From contig DJDA01000043.1 in NCBI GenBank assembly GCA_002430835.1, positions 1 through 42,610 on the forward strand: 42,610 bases of DNA, in the 5' to 3' direction. The first letter of the stretch is position 1. Every line of letters starts with the position of its first letter. The DNA is from Brevundimonas sp. UBA5936 (GTDB taxonomy: Bacteria > Pseudomonadota > Alphaproteobacteria > Caulobacterales > Caulobacteraceae). The translations under genes and the position numbers were made by a program. The notes beneath the pieces are model-generated. The model worked only from the letters and a program-made list of their open reading frames with translations, did no database searches and had not been told where the DNA came from. Shown piece by piece: positions 24,962 through 33,910 of the stretch.

Positions 24962-27019
24962 TTACCAGATGCGGGCGCGCTTTTCAGGGGCGATGTACTC
25001 CGCCTGATCCGGGGTGACGCCGAAGGCGGCGTACCAGGCGTCGATGTTGCGCGGCGGGGTGGCGGCGCGCGCCATGCCGGGCGAGTGCGGGTCGGTGGTC
25101 AGCTGCTCTTTCAGAGCCTCTTCACGCGACTTCTCACGCCACACCTGAGCCCAGCCCAGGAAGACGCGCTGCTCGCCGGTCAGGCCGTCGATCACCGGGG
25201 CCGGCTGGCCGTTCAGGCTGCGCTTATAGGCGTCCAGCGCCATCAGCAGACCGCCCAGGTCGGCGATGTTCTCGCCCATGGTCAGCTCGCCGTTGATGTG
25301 CGTGCCGGGGACCGGCTCCTCGGCGGCGTAGATGGCGCCCAGCGTCTTGGCGCGTTCCTCGAAGCGGGCGGCGTCCTCGGGCGTCCACCAGTCGCGCAGC
25401 ACGCCGTTGGCGTCGGTCTTGCGGCCCTGATCGTCGAAGCCGTGGGTGATCTCGTGGCCGATCACGGCGCCGATGCCGCCGTAGTTGACCGCCGGATCGG
25501 CGTTCGGGTCGAAGAAGGGCGCCTGCAGGATGGCGGCCGGGAAGACGATCTCGTTGCGCGGCGGGTTGTAATAGGCGTTCACAGTCTGGGGCGTCATGCC
25601 CCATTCCAGCGGATCGACCGGCTGGCCGATCTTGCTGCGGTTCCAGGCCCAGTCGAAGGCGGAAGCGCGCTCGACGTTGCCGTAGAGGTCGCCCGCCGTC
25701 AGCTCCAGCCCGTCATAGCTGCGCCATTTCTCGGGATAGCCGATCTTCACGCCGAACTTGGACATCTTCAGGATGGCCTGCTCGCGGGTGGCGTCGCTCA
25801 TCCAGTCCAGGGCCTTCAGGCGCTCGGTCATGGCGGCGCTGAGATTGGCGACCAACTGCTCCATCTGCGTCTTGGACGAAGCCGGGAAGTGCAGGCGCAC
25901 GTATTCCTGGCCCAGAACCTCGCCCAGCTGGCCGTCGACCAGGGCGACGCCGCGGTTCCAGCGCGGACGGTTCTCGGGCTGGCCGCGCAGGGTCTTGCCG
26001 CGGAACTCGAAGCGCGAGTCGACGAAGGCGTCGGACAGATAGGGGCTGGCCTGATCGACGGTCTGGAAGGCCTGCCAGGCCTTCAGCGTCTCGATCGGGG
26101 TGTCGGCGAACATCTGGGCGATGCCGGGGATGGCGGTGTTCTCCATCAGCACCAGGGTCGGCACGCTTTCGACCTTGGAGGCCTGCAGGAAGGCGGTCCA
26201 GTCGAAGCCCGGCGCGAAGGTCGACAGTTGCGCGGCCGGGGTCGGGTTGTAGATCTTGTCGATCTGGCGGCGCTCGACCGTGGTCCAGTGCTTCTCGGCC
26301 ACCTTGGTCTCGAAGGCCAGGATGTCAGCGGCGGCCTGGGCCGGGTTGCTCCAGCCAGCGGCGGTCAGGGCGCGGGCGACATAGACGACATAGGCTTCGC
26401 GCTGCGTGGCGAAGTCAGGCTTCAGATAATAGTCGCGGTCCGGCAGACCCAGGCCGCCCTGGCCCAGATAGGCCGAGTTGACGTTGGGGTCTTGCAAGTC
26501 CTCGAACACGGCCACCCCGAACAGGGAGCCGCCGAAGCCTTCGTGGCTGGCGCCCATCAGGCGGGCCATGTCGCTGTGGTTCGCCACGGCGCGGATGGCG
26601 GCCAGGTCGGCGGCCAGGGGCTGGGCGCCCAGTTGGTTGACGCGGGCCTCGTCCATGAAGCTGGCGTACAGGGCGCCGACCTTGCGGGCGTTGTCGTTGA
26701 TCGGATTGGCGGCGCTGGCCTCGATGATGGCGCGAAGCTGGGCCTGCGAGTTCTCATACAGGACGTCGAACGGACCGAAGCGGGCCTTGTCGGCCGGAAT
26801 CTCGGTGTCGCGCAGATAGACGCCGTTGGCGTAGGCGTTGAAGTCGTCGCCCGGCTTCACCGTCAGGTCGCGGCCGTCCAGGTCGAAGCCCCAGGGCTTG
26901 ATCTCTGGCGTGGTCGAGGCTGTGGCCGAAGCGTGGGCGTGTTGGGCCAAGGTCGGTTGAGCCGTGAAGGCGAGGGCGAGGGCCATGGCGGCGGCGCCCA
27001 TCAGGCGAGTTTTCATCAT
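24962..27019 (-). CDS. M13 family zinc metallopeptidase (neprilysin-like), exported
   Basis: A 685-residue exported peptidase. The start at 27019 gives a clear signal peptide (MGAAAMALALAFTAQPTLAQ); the frame is open 33 codons further upstream, but those lack a signal character. The M13 N-terminal domain begins at GFDLDGRDLTVKPGDDFNAY. Zinc site: HEITHGFDDQGR, with GENIADLGG supplying the third ligand. Upstream of the zinc site is the substrate-binding block NAYYNPPRNEIVFPAAIL. The C-terminal APEKRARIW is typical. M13 enzymes cleave oligopeptides; here the location should be periplasmic. The gene follows purN on the same strand. Confidence 0.95.
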   Translation of the reverse strand: MMKTRLMGAAAMALALAFTAQPTLAQHAHASATASTTPEIKPWGFDLDGRDLTVKPGDDFNAYANGVYLRDTEIPADKARFGPFDVLYENSQAQLRAIIEASAANPINDNARKVGALYASFMDEARVNQLGAQPLAADLAAIRAVANHSDMARLMGASHEGFGGSLFGVAVFEDLQDPNVNSAYLGQGGLGLPDRDYYLKPDFATQREAYVVYVARALTAAGWSNPAQAAADILAFETKVAEKHWTTVERRQIDKIYNPTPAAQLSTFAPGFDWTAFLQASKVESVPTLVLMENTAIPGIAQMFADTPIETLKAWQAFQTVDQASPYLSDAFVDSRFEFRGKTLRGQPENRPRWNRGVALVDGQLGEVLGQEYVRLHFPASSKTQMEQLVANLSAAMTERLKALDWMSDATREQAILKMSKFGVKIGYPEKWRSYDGLELTAGDLYGNVERASAFDWAWNRSKIGQPVDPLEWGMTPQTVNAYYNPPRNEIVFPAAILQAPFFDPNADPAVNYGGIGAVIGHEITHGFDDQGRKTDANGVLRDWWTPEDAARFEERAKTLGAIYAAEEPVPGTHINGELTMGENIADLGGLLMALDAYKRSLNGQPAPVIDGLTGEQRVFLGWAQVWREKSREEALKEQLTTDPHSPGMARAATPPRNIDAWYAAFGVTPDQAEYIAPEKRARIW

Positions 27020-27134
27020 CGGGTCTTTCCCAGTGGTGCAGACGTGCGCGATTGCGCCATCGGGACGGCGCATCCGTGCTTGCGGGCAACCTGCGCGGGC
27101 TGCGACCGGCTGTCGCATTAAAAATCGTTAAGGA

Positions 27135-27719
27135 TTACGGGCGGCGGACGAAATCGGCGAGCGCTTGGGGATAAAGGCCGTGCTCCGCCGCCTTGACCCG
27201 TTCGGCCAGGATGTCGGGCGTATCGCCCGGCAGGATCGGCACGCGCGCCTGGCCCAGGATCGGGCCTTCGTCGACGCCCTCGGTGACTATGTGGACGGTG
27301 CAGCCCGCCTCAAGGTCTCCAGCCTCGATGGCGCGGGCGTGGGTGTTCAGGCCGGGATAGAGCGGCAGCAGCGACGGGTGGATGTTCAGCATCCGACCCG
27401 CCCATTTCCCGACCAGCCACGGGGTCAGCAGGCGCATGTATCCGGCCAGGGCCACCACCTGAACGTCGCGCTCGGTCAACAGGGCGTCGAGGGCGCGCTC
27501 GTGCGCCTCGCGGTCCTTGCCGAAGGGCTTGTGCTCGACGGTCAACGCCTCGACGCCCGCCGCCTCGGCCTTGGTCAGGCCGCCTGCGCCCGCGATGTTG
27601 GAGATGACGACCACGACTTCATACGGCGCGTCCGCCGCCTGACCCGCCGCGATCAGGCTGGCCATGTTCGAGCCGGTTCCCGAGATAAGGACGGCGACGC
27701 GGGTTTTGGCGACGGACAT
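27135..27719 (-). CDS. purN: Phosphoribosylglycinamide formyltransferase
   Basis: A 194-residue enzyme of purine synthesis that transfers formyl from 10-formyl-THF to GAR. The phosphate-binding ISGTGSN is at residues 12-18, followed by GYMRLLTPWLV, NIHPSLLPLYPG with the catalytic His, and HIVTEGVDEGPILGQ with the catalytic Asp. The start chosen is ATG 27719, since the 24 codons further upstream are not conserved in character. Its usual partner purM lies 2 kb away, beyond an S10 peptidase gene on the other strand. Confidence 0.96.
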   Translation of the reverse strand: MSVAKTRVAVLISGTGSNMASLIAAGQAADAPYEVVVVISNIAGAGGLTKAEAAGVEALTVEHKPFGKDREAHERALDALLTERDVQVVALAGYMRLLTPWLVGKWAGRMLNIHPSLLPLYPGLNTHARAIEAGDLEAGCTVHIVTEGVDEGPILGQARVPILPGDTPDILAERVKAAEHGLYPQALADFVRRP

Positions 27720-27849
27720 GGGCGGCTCGTGCGTTGAAAAAGGCGCGACTGCCATGCGGCCCCGACGGCGACTTAGCAAGAGGGACTGCAAGGCGAAGGG
27801 GAGGGCGTGTCGCCGCCGAACGAATATCGACCAACTGACGCAAACTCCG

Positions 27850-27877
27850 TTGCTTCTTCGGAAACGGCGGCGCTAGC
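27850..27877 (+). promoter_or_regulatory. Possible promoter of the S10 peptidase gene
   Basis: TTGCTT (27850-27855) and GCTAGC (27872-27877), 16 bases apart, loosely fit the Caulobacter housekeeping pattern (TTGAC and GCTANAWC). A GANTC site (GAGTC, 27892-27896) lies just downstream, near the expected transcription start. The match is weak. Confidence 0.3.
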
Positions 27878-27922
27878 GTCGATCCGCCGGAGAGTCCGGC
27901 ATCCTAGGGGGGAGTATCCTAT

Positions 27923-29515
27923 ATGCGTCGTCTGTTGACCGCCGCCTGCGCTGCGGCCCTGTTGGCCGCGCCGGCCGTTTCCATGGCTCAGGAAGCCGCG
28001 TCCAGCGGCGGTTCGGGTCCGATCCGCTCGGCGGCCGAACGTCTGCGCAACGCCAACGCCGAACAGATCGAGAAGAACTGGGCCCGCGCCAGCGCCGATG
28101 AGCAGACGGTGACGACCAGCCACTCGATCACCGCCCACGGCCGCGCCATGCGCTACAAGGCCACGGCGGGCACCCTGACGGTCCGCAACGACGCGGGCAT
28201 GCCTACGGCCAGCCTCTTCTATGTGGCCTATACGCTGGACGGCCAGCCGGTCGGTCGTCGCCCGATCACCTATATGTTCAACGGCGGGCCGGGTTCGCCG
28301 ACGGTGTGGCTGCACATGGGCGCCTTCGGCCCGATGCGGGTCCAGACTGACGCTCCGGTGGTCGAGCGTCCGGGGCCGTTCAACCTCGCGCCCAACGACA
28401 TGACCCTGCTGGACAAGACCGATCTGGTCTTCATCGACATGGTCGGCGCCGGCTATTCGCGCCCGCTGGGCGAGACGCCGGGTTCGGCCTTCTGGGGCGT
28501 GGATCAGGACGCGGACACCTTCGCCCGCGCCATCATGCGCTACACGACCAAGTTCGACCGCTGGTCCAGCCCGAAATACGTTCTGGGCGAAAGCTACGGC
28601 ACCCTGCGCGCCGGCGCTCTGGTGCATCAGCTGGAAAGCCGCGGCATGTCGCTGAACGGCGTGGTGTTGCTGTCGTCGATCATGAACTACGGCGTGCGCC
28701 AGCCGGGCTATCCGCAGAACTTCGTCACCCTGCTGCCGACCTATGCGGCGACGGCCTGGTATCACAACAAGATTCCGAACAAGCCCAGCTTGGAGGAACA
28801 CGTCCAGCGCGCCCGTGAATTCGCCATCGGCCCGTACTCGGCCGCCCTGTCGAAGGGGCATCTGATCTCGGACGCCGAACGCGCCCAGATCGCCCAGCAG
28901 ATGAGCGCCCTGATCGGCATTTCGCCGGACGTTCTGGATCAGGCCAATCTGCGCCTTGAACTGAGCCCCTTCCGCAAGGAGCTGCTGCGCGACCGTCGCC
29001 AGACGGTCGGCCGTCTGGACACCCGCTACCTGGGCATCGACGCCAATGCGGTCGGCGGCTCGCCCGAGGAAGACCCCTCCAGCAGCGCCATCACCGGCGC
29101 CTATTTCAGCATCTTCCGCGACTATGTGGCCACGACGCTGAACTACCGCACCGACATGGACTATCGCCAGTCGGCGCGCGGCCTGCCGGGCTTCGATTGG
29201 GACTGGAGCCACCGCCCGCCGGTTGGCGGCCCGCAGACGACGCCGAACACGGCGGTCGACCTGGCCACGACCATCCGCCGCAATCCGCACCTGAAGGTGC
29301 TGGCGCTGAACGGCTACTACGACGCCGCCACGCCCTTCTTCAGCACGGAGTACGACCTGGCCCAGATGATGCTGGAGCCGCACCTGCGCGGGAACCTGGA
29401 GTTCACCTACTATGAAGGCGGCCACATGATGTACACGGCCCGCCCGGCGCTGGAGCAGCTCTATACCGACATGGCCAAGTTCTACGACGAGACGCAGAAC
29501 GGCGGCCTGCGCTGA
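27923..29515 (+). CDS. S10 family serine carboxypeptidase-like protein, exported
   Basis: A 530-residue protein with a signal peptide (cleavage near SMA-QE, residue 22) and an alpha/beta-hydrolase fold. The S10 landmarks are all present: oxyanion block FNGGPGSPTVWLH (119-131), nucleophile GESYG with Ser224, Asp in NGYYDAATP, and His in YEGGHMMY. S10 enzymes release C-terminal residues from peptides, usually at acidic pH; bacterial members are exported. A GGGGAG ribosome-binding site precedes the ATG. The gene has its own terminator. It is inserted between purN and purM on the opposite strand. Confidence 0.93.
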   Translation: MRRLLTAACAAALLAAPAVSMAQEAASSGGSGPIRSAAERLRNANAEQIEKNWARASADEQTVTTSHSITAHGRAMRYKATAGTLTVRNDAGMPTASLFYVAYTLDGQPVGRRPITYMFNGGPGSPTVWLHMGAFGPMRVQTDAPVVERPGPFNLAPNDMTLLDKTDLVFIDMVGAGYSRPLGETPGSAFWGVDQDADTFARAIMRYTTKFDRWSSPKYVLGESYGTLRAGALVHQLESRGMSLNGVVLLSSIMNYGVRQPGYPQNFVTLLPTYAATAWYHNKIPNKPSLEEHVQRAREFAIGPYSAALSKGHLISDAERAQIAQQMSALIGISPDVLDQANLRLELSPFRKELLRDRRQTVGRLDTRYLGIDANAVGGSPEEDPSSSAITGAYFSIFRDYVATTLNYRTDMDYRQSARGLPGFDWDWSHRPPVGGPQTTPNTAVDLATTIRRNPHLKVLALNGYYDAATPFFSTEYDLAQMMLEPHLRGNLEFTYYEGGHMMYTARPALEQLYTDMAKFYDETQNGGLR

Positions 29516-29540
29516 TCTTGGCGGCAGTCTGAACAAGGAA

Positions 29541-29570
29541 GGCCCCGGTCAACGCGATCGGGGCCTTTTT
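29541..29570 (+). terminator. Rho-independent terminator of the S10 peptidase gene
   Basis: The stem GGCCCCGGTC facing GATCGGGGCC has a short AACGC loop and is followed by TTTTTG, 25 bases after the stop codon. Confidence 0.85.
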
Positions 29571-29591
29571 GTTGGCTGAAACCCTTCATGC

Positions 29592-29686
29592 CCGCTCATC
29601 CCGGCGGACGCCGGGATCCAGTGCTTTGGCTCAGGACGCGGCGCTTGCGGTTCTTACTGGGCCCCGGCGTCCGCCGGGGTGAGCGG
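29592..29686. repeat. Dispersed palindromic repeat, family A (full copy)
   Basis: The left arm (CCGCTCATCCCGGCGGACGC, then CGGGATCCAGTG) and right arm (ACTGGGCCCCGGCGTCCGCC, then GGGGTGAGCGG) form an imperfect inverted repeat. It is the second full-length copy in the window and sits between two terminators in the gap between S10 and purM. Confidence 0.85.
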
Positions 29687-29701
29687 AAGAATCGTGGACG
29701 C

Positions 29702-29736
29702 AAAAAAGCCCCCGGTCTCGTGGACCGGGGGCTTTT
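29702..29736 (-). terminator. Rho-independent terminator of purM
   Basis: A perfect 10-bp stem, GCCCCCGGTC facing GACCGGGGGC. On the minus strand it is followed by TTTTTT, 20-50 bases after the purM stop. The plus side also has TTTT, so it can work both ways. Confidence 0.85.
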
Positions 29737-29758
29737 GTCTTGTCGGAAGGCTGCCGCC

Positions 29759-30796
29759 TTACGCCGCCTGCAGCTGCCCGCAGACAAACGCCGTCTCGCC
29801 TGCGTTCAGCAGGGCGGCCAGCACCGGCTCGACGTTCTCGGGCGCGACGATCAGGATGAAGCCCACGCCGCAGTTGAAGGTGCGGCGCATCTCGTGGTCC
29901 GAAATGCCGCCCGTCTCGCCCAGCCACTGGAACACGGCGGGCATCGGCCAGGAATCCCAGTCGAAGCTGGCCTCAAGGCCTTCGGCTATGCAGCGCGGCG
30001 GGTTTTCGATCAGGCCGCCGCCCGTGATGTGGGCCGCGCCCTTGATCAGGTCGGCCTTCATCAGCGGCAGGATCGGCTTCACATAGATGCGGGTCGGCTC
30101 CATCAGGGCCTGGGCCAGGGTGCAGTCCTTGGCGAAGGGGGCGTCGTCGCCCCAGGCCAGGCCGGACTTCTCGACCACCTTGCGGATCAGGGAATAGCCG
30201 TTCGAGTGCGGACCCGAGGAGGCCAGGCCGATGATGACGTCGCCCGGCTTCTGCTGGTCCAGATAGGGCAGCACCTTGCCGCGCTCGACCGCGCCGACGG
30301 AGAAGCCAGCCAGGTCGTAGTCGCCGCCCGAATACATGCCCGGCATTTCGGCCGTCTCGCCGCCGACCAGGGCGCTGCCCGACTGGCGGCAGCCCTCGGC
30401 GATGCCCGCCACCACGCGGCGCGCGGCGTCCACGTCCAGCTTGCCCGTGGCGTAGTAGTCCAGGAACATCAGCGGCTCGGCGCCTTGCGCCAGCAGGTCG
30501 TTGACGCACATGGCGACCAGATCGACGCCCACGCCGTCGTGGCGACCGGTTTCGATGGCGATCTTCAGCTTGGTGCCGACGCCGTCCGTGGTGGTGACGA
30601 TCAGCGGGTCTTCAAAACCGGCGGCCTTCAGGTCGAACAGGGCGCCGAAACCGCCCAGCGAGGCCTCGGCGCCGGGGCGGCGCGTGGACTTGGCCAGGGG
30701 CTTGATCGCATCGACCAGCTGCTCTCCGGCGTCGATATCCACGCCTGCGTCGGCGTAGGTCAGACCGTTTTTCAGGGCCTCAGGGGTGTCGCTCAT
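29759..30796 (-). CDS. purM: Phosphoribosylformylglycinamidine cyclo-ligase
   Basis: A 345-residue ATP-dependent enzyme of purine synthesis (AIR synthetase). Family blocks: TYADAGVDIDAGEQLV, the glycine-rich FGALFDLK, DGVGTKLKIA, GVDLVAMCVNDLLAQGAEPL, and ITGGGLIENPPR. The start at 30796 and the length are normal. It is followed by its own terminator, so it is not co-transcribed with purN here. Confidence 0.97.
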   Translation of the reverse strand: MSDTPEALKNGLTYADAGVDIDAGEQLVDAIKPLAKSTRRPGAEASLGGFGALFDLKAAGFEDPLIVTTTDGVGTKLKIAIETGRHDGVGVDLVAMCVNDLLAQGAEPLMFLDYYATGKLDVDAARRVVAGIAEGCRQSGSALVGGETAEMPGMYSGGDYDLAGFSVGAVERGKVLPYLDQQKPGDVIIGLASSGPHSNGYSLIRKVVEKSGLAWGDDAPFAKDCTLAQALMEPTRIYVKPILPLMKADLIKGAAHITGGGLIENPPRCIAEGLEASFDWDSWPMPAVFQWLGETGGISDHEMRRTFNCGVGFILIVAPENVEPVLAALLNAGETAFVCGQLQAA

Positions 30797-30877
30797 CGGT
30801 CACGGCTCGAAATCGGGGGCGAAAATATGTCGCGGCGCTCTTGCCACGACGGCGTCGCGCGGGGCTATAGCATCGGA

Positions 30878-32032
30878 ATGACGCCAATCACCACCAATGA
30901 CGCGCTGATCGCCTTCTGCGATCGTTTGGCCAAGGCCCCGTACATCACCGTTGATACGGAATTTATGCGGGAAACGACCTACTGGCCCAAGCTCTGCCTG
31001 ATTCAGGCTGCGGCTTCGCCTACGGACGCCGCCATCATCGATCCGATGGCGGAGGGGCTGGATATGACGCCCTTCCTCGACATCCTGCGGGACGAATCGA
31101 TTCTGAAGGTCTTCCACGCCGCCCGACAGGATGTGGAGATCTTCAACAAGCTGGGCGCCATGCCGCGTCCGCTGTTCGACACCCAGGTCGCCGCCATGGC
31201 CGCCGGGTTCGGCGATCAGGTCAGCTATGAAGCCCTGGTCCGCCAGATGCTGCGCCAGGAGCTGGACAAGGGCAGCCGCTTCACCGACTGGGCGCGTCGC
31301 CCGCTGTCGGATGCGCAGCTGACCTATGCGCTGGGCGACGTGACGCACCTGTCGGCCCTCTATCCCAAGCTGCGCGACCGGCTGCAGAAGGAAGGCCGTC
31401 TGGACTGGGTCATGTCCGAAATGAGCGCGGTCACGGACCCGGCGCTCTACGACACCTCGCCCGAGAACGCCTGGAAGCGGCTGAAGCCGAAGAAGTTCAA
31501 CGCCAAATATCTGGCCGCCTTTGTCGCTGTCGCCGTCTGGCGCGAGCGCGCGGCCCAGGAGCGCGACCAGCCGCGCGGCCGCATCCTGAAGGACGAGGCC
31601 ATCGACGAGATCGCCGTCCAGGCGCCGACCGACCCGGACGCCTTCAACCGCCTGCGCTCGGTGCCCAAGGGCTTCGGCGGCTCGCGTCTGGGGCTGGAGC
31701 TGGCGGCGGAACTGAAGCGCGTCCTGGCCGACCCGGAAGCCCATGCGCCCAAGCTGGAGCGTCCGGCCAATAACCAGCCGGCGCCGCCCTCGGTGGTGGA
31801 GCTGCTGAAGGTGCTGCTGAAGGCCAAGAGCGACAATGCGGGCGTGGCGGCCAAGCTGATCGCCACCGTCTCCGATCTGGAGAAGATCGCGCTGAACGAC
31901 AACGCCGACGTCGAAGCCATGAAGGGCTGGCGCCGCCAGTTGTTCGGCGAGGACGCGCTGAAGCTCAAGAAGGGCGAGATCGCCCTGGTGCTGAACGGCG
32001 CCCGCGTCGAAGTGGTCGAGATCGAGGGCTGA
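30878..32032 (+). CDS. rnd: Ribonuclease D
   Basis: A 384-residue 3'-5' exoribonuclease that trims tRNA and other stable RNAs. The DEDD residues are visible: Asp26 and Glu28 in VDTEF, Asp in FHAARQDVEIF, and Tyr/Asp in TYALGDVTHL. One or two HRDC-like helical domains follow (from about residue 210). The ATG at 30878 was chosen from the usual family N-terminus; the upstream open frame lies antisense to purM. It converges on the VOC gene with only six bases between the stops. Confidence 0.95.
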   Translation: MTPITTNDALIAFCDRLAKAPYITVDTEFMRETTYWPKLCLIQAAASPTDAAIIDPMAEGLDMTPFLDILRDESILKVFHAARQDVEIFNKLGAMPRPLFDTQVAAMAAGFGDQVSYEALVRQMLRQELDKGSRFTDWARRPLSDAQLTYALGDVTHLSALYPKLRDRLQKEGRLDWVMSEMSAVTDPALYDTSPENAWKRLKPKKFNAKYLAAFVAVAVWRERAAQERDQPRGRILKDEAIDEIAVQAPTDPDAFNRLRSVPKGFGGSRLGLELAAELKRVLADPEAHAPKLERPANNQPAPPSVVELLKVLLKAKSDNAGVAAKLIATVSDLEKIALNDNADVEAMKGWRRQLFGEDALKLKKGEIALVLNGARVEVVEIEG

Positions 32033-32038
32033 GGGACG

Positions 32039-32407
32039 TCAGGCCGGCGGCGGCGGCGCCGGCTCCCACAACTCGATGGGGTTGCCCTCGGGGTCGTGGA
32101 TACGCACGAAGCGACCGATCTCTGGCACGTTCCAGTCCGGGTCGGCGCGCACCTCAATGCCCGCTGCCTGGAAAGCCGCGACCATGTCGTCCAGATCGGT
32201 GACGCGCAGGTTCAGCATCCAGCGATGGTCGGCGGCGAAATAGTCGCTGTCTTCCTTGAACGGCGAGAAGACCGTCGGCCCCGCTTCCTGGTTCCAGATG
32301 TAGACGCCCTCCGGCGCCCCGACGCCCAGGTGGTCCAGATACCATTTGGCCAGACCCTCAGGGTCTTTCGAGCGGAAGAAGAAGCCGCCGATTCCGGTCA
32401 CGGGCAT
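32039..32407 (-). CDS. VOC (glyoxalase/bleomycin-resistance) family protein
   Basis: A 122-residue protein of the vicinal-oxygen-chelate fold, with two beta-alpha-beta-beta-beta units: GIGGFFFRSKDPEGLAKWYL and WMLNLRVTDLDDMVAAFQAA. It ends with IHDPEGNPIELWEP, where the Glu of IELWE is a typical metal ligand. The usual N-terminal His ligand is not present (GGFFF), so metal binding may be incomplete. Substrate unknown. It follows ppx by 12 bases and probably belongs to the ppk-ppx operon. Confidence 0.88.
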   Translation of the reverse strand: MPVTGIGGFFFRSKDPEGLAKWYLDHLGVGAPEGVYIWNQEAGPTVFSPFKEDSDYFAADHRWMLNLRVTDLDDMVAAFQAAGIEVRADPDWNVPEIGRFVRIHDPEGNPIELWEPAPPPPA

Positions 32408-32419
32408 GAGGGTCGCTCC

Positions 32420-33910
32420 TTAGATTTTCAACGCCAGGTCCATCGCTTCGGCCAGGGCCTTGGCCCGGCGTTTCGTCTGTTCGCCCAGCAGCATGTCGGC
32501 GTAGCCGTTGGCGGCGGTGACGCGCAGGGCGCCTTTCTCGACCGTGGCCGTGGCGTTGGCGAGAAGCTGCGGCGAGCGGCCGGACAGGTCGCAGGCCAAC
32601 CGCATGGCCAGCCCCAGGGCGCGGGCGCGCTTCTGGCCTTTTTCAGACAGCAGGCGGTTGACCGTGTCCGGCGCGGGCGTGCGCGCTTCGCCGCCATAGC
32701 GGGCGTTCATCGCTACGGCCATGAAGGCGCGTTCGGCGTGGGTCTGGCCCGGAATGGGCGACCACAGCACCTGATCGAACACCAGGTTGGTGCGGTGGTC
32801 CGGGTGCAGGCGCGCGCCCAGGTCGGCCAGACGGCACACCGAGGACGTCAGCAGGGCGTCGCGTTCCTCGCCGAACACTTCAGGCAGGGCCGAGGCGACC
32901 GACTGAAGCCAACCGTCCAGCGCGCGGGGCAGGGCGGGGTCCACGCCCTGGCGGCCGCCCCAGGCCGAACATCCGGCCAGCAGGGGATCGACGGCTCGCA
33001 TGGCGGGCTCCATGCCGTCATACAGCAACCCCTCGCGCACGCCCCAGGCCGAGAAGATGATCGAGCCAAGCCCCAGTCGGTCGATCAGCCCCTCCAGCAC
33101 CAGGGCGGCGTAGGGCAGGGTCTCGGCGCGGCGTTTGGACAGGCCGGGCAGCTTCTCCAGCGAGGCGCGGGACTGACGCGCGACCAGTCGGGCCATATCG
33201 CGGGCGTCGGCGGCGTTCAGCACGTATTGGTGGACGATGCGGATCGGGTGCTCGACCATCGCCATATGCATCTGGGCCAGGCTGCGCCATGCGCCGCCGA
33301 CGGCGTAGAGCGTCGAGGTCGCATAATCGTCCTGGATCGGTTCCAGCCGTTTGGCGATGCGACCGCGCAGGCGATCGGCGTCGAAGCCTTTGGCGTCCAA
33401 TAGGGCGAAGGGGCCCAGGGGCAGGGTCACGCCCTTGCCGCGCGGACCGTCGCCGATGCGCGTCAGCTCCAGACTGGCGCCGCCCATGTCGGCGGCCACG
33501 CCGCGCGCGCCGGGATCGCCCGCCAGCACGCCCAGCGCCGAATATTTCGCCTCTTCCTCGCCGCTCAGGACGCGGATGCGCAGCCCCGTCTCGGCGGCCA
33601 CGCGCTCGCAGAACAGGGGGCCGTCCTCGGCCTCGCGCACGGCGGCGGTGGCGGCGACCAGCACCTGATCCGGCTGGACGCCCTCGATCACGGCGGCGAA
33701 GCGGCGCAGCGCGGTCATGGCCATGACCACGCCCGGCTCTGACAAGCGTCGGGTGGCGGCCAGGTCACGCCCCAGACCGGCCAGCACCTTTTCGTTGAAC
33801 ATGGTCCAGACCGCCCGGCCCTCGAGCCGGTACAGCACCAGGCGCACCGAGTTGGAGCCGATGTCGATGACGGCGATCTGTTTCGACTCGTATTCTCGCT
33901 CGGGGCTCAT
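32420..33910 (-). CDS. ppx: Exopolyphosphatase / guanosine pentaphosphatase (Ppx/GppA family)
   Basis: A 496-residue ASKHA-fold phosphatase that removes terminal phosphates from polyphosphate, or hydrolyses pppGpp. Motifs: IDIGSNSVRLVLYR near residues 15-28, AATAAVREAEDG, SGEEEAKYSALG, and the glycine-rich ADMGGASLELTRI. A C-terminal HD-like helical part includes HAERAFMAVAMNARYGG. The start shares one base with the ppk stop, so synthesis and breakdown of polyphosphate are co-expressed. Whether it acts mainly on polyP or pppGpp cannot be told. Confidence 0.94.
   Translation of the reverse strand: MSPEREYESKQIAVIDIGSNSVRLVLYRLEGRAVWTMFNEKVLAGLGRDLAATRRLSEPGVVMAMTALRRFAAVIEGVQPDQVLVAATAAVREAEDGPLFCERVAAETGLRIRVLSGEEEAKYSALGVLAGDPGARGVAADMGGASLELTRIGDGPRGKGVTLPLGPFALLDAKGFDADRLRGRIAKRLEPIQDDYATSTLYAVGGAWRSLAQMHMAMVEHPIRIVHQYVLNAADARDMARLVARQSRASLEKLPGLSKRRAETLPYAALVLEGLIDRLGLGSIIFSAWGVREGLLYDGMEPAMRAVDPLLAGCSAWGGRQGVDPALPRALDGWLQSVASALPEVFGEERDALLTSSVCRLADLGARLHPDHRTNLVFDQVLWSPIPGQTHAERAFMAVAMNARYGGEARTPAPDTVNRLLSEKGQKRARALGLAMRLACDLSGRSPQLLANATATVEKGALRVTAANGYADMLLGEQTKRRAKALAEAMDLALKI

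Noticed and set aside
25085..27121. 678-codon open frame antisense to the M13 peptidase gene
   Set aside because: It is a shadow of the M13 gene, with the same skewed composition and no family resemblance.
27118..27131. TTAA-N6-TTAA, resembling a CtrA box, upstream of the M13 gene
   Set aside because: The CtrA consensus needs a 7-base spacer; the spacing here is 6 and no neighbouring element supports it.
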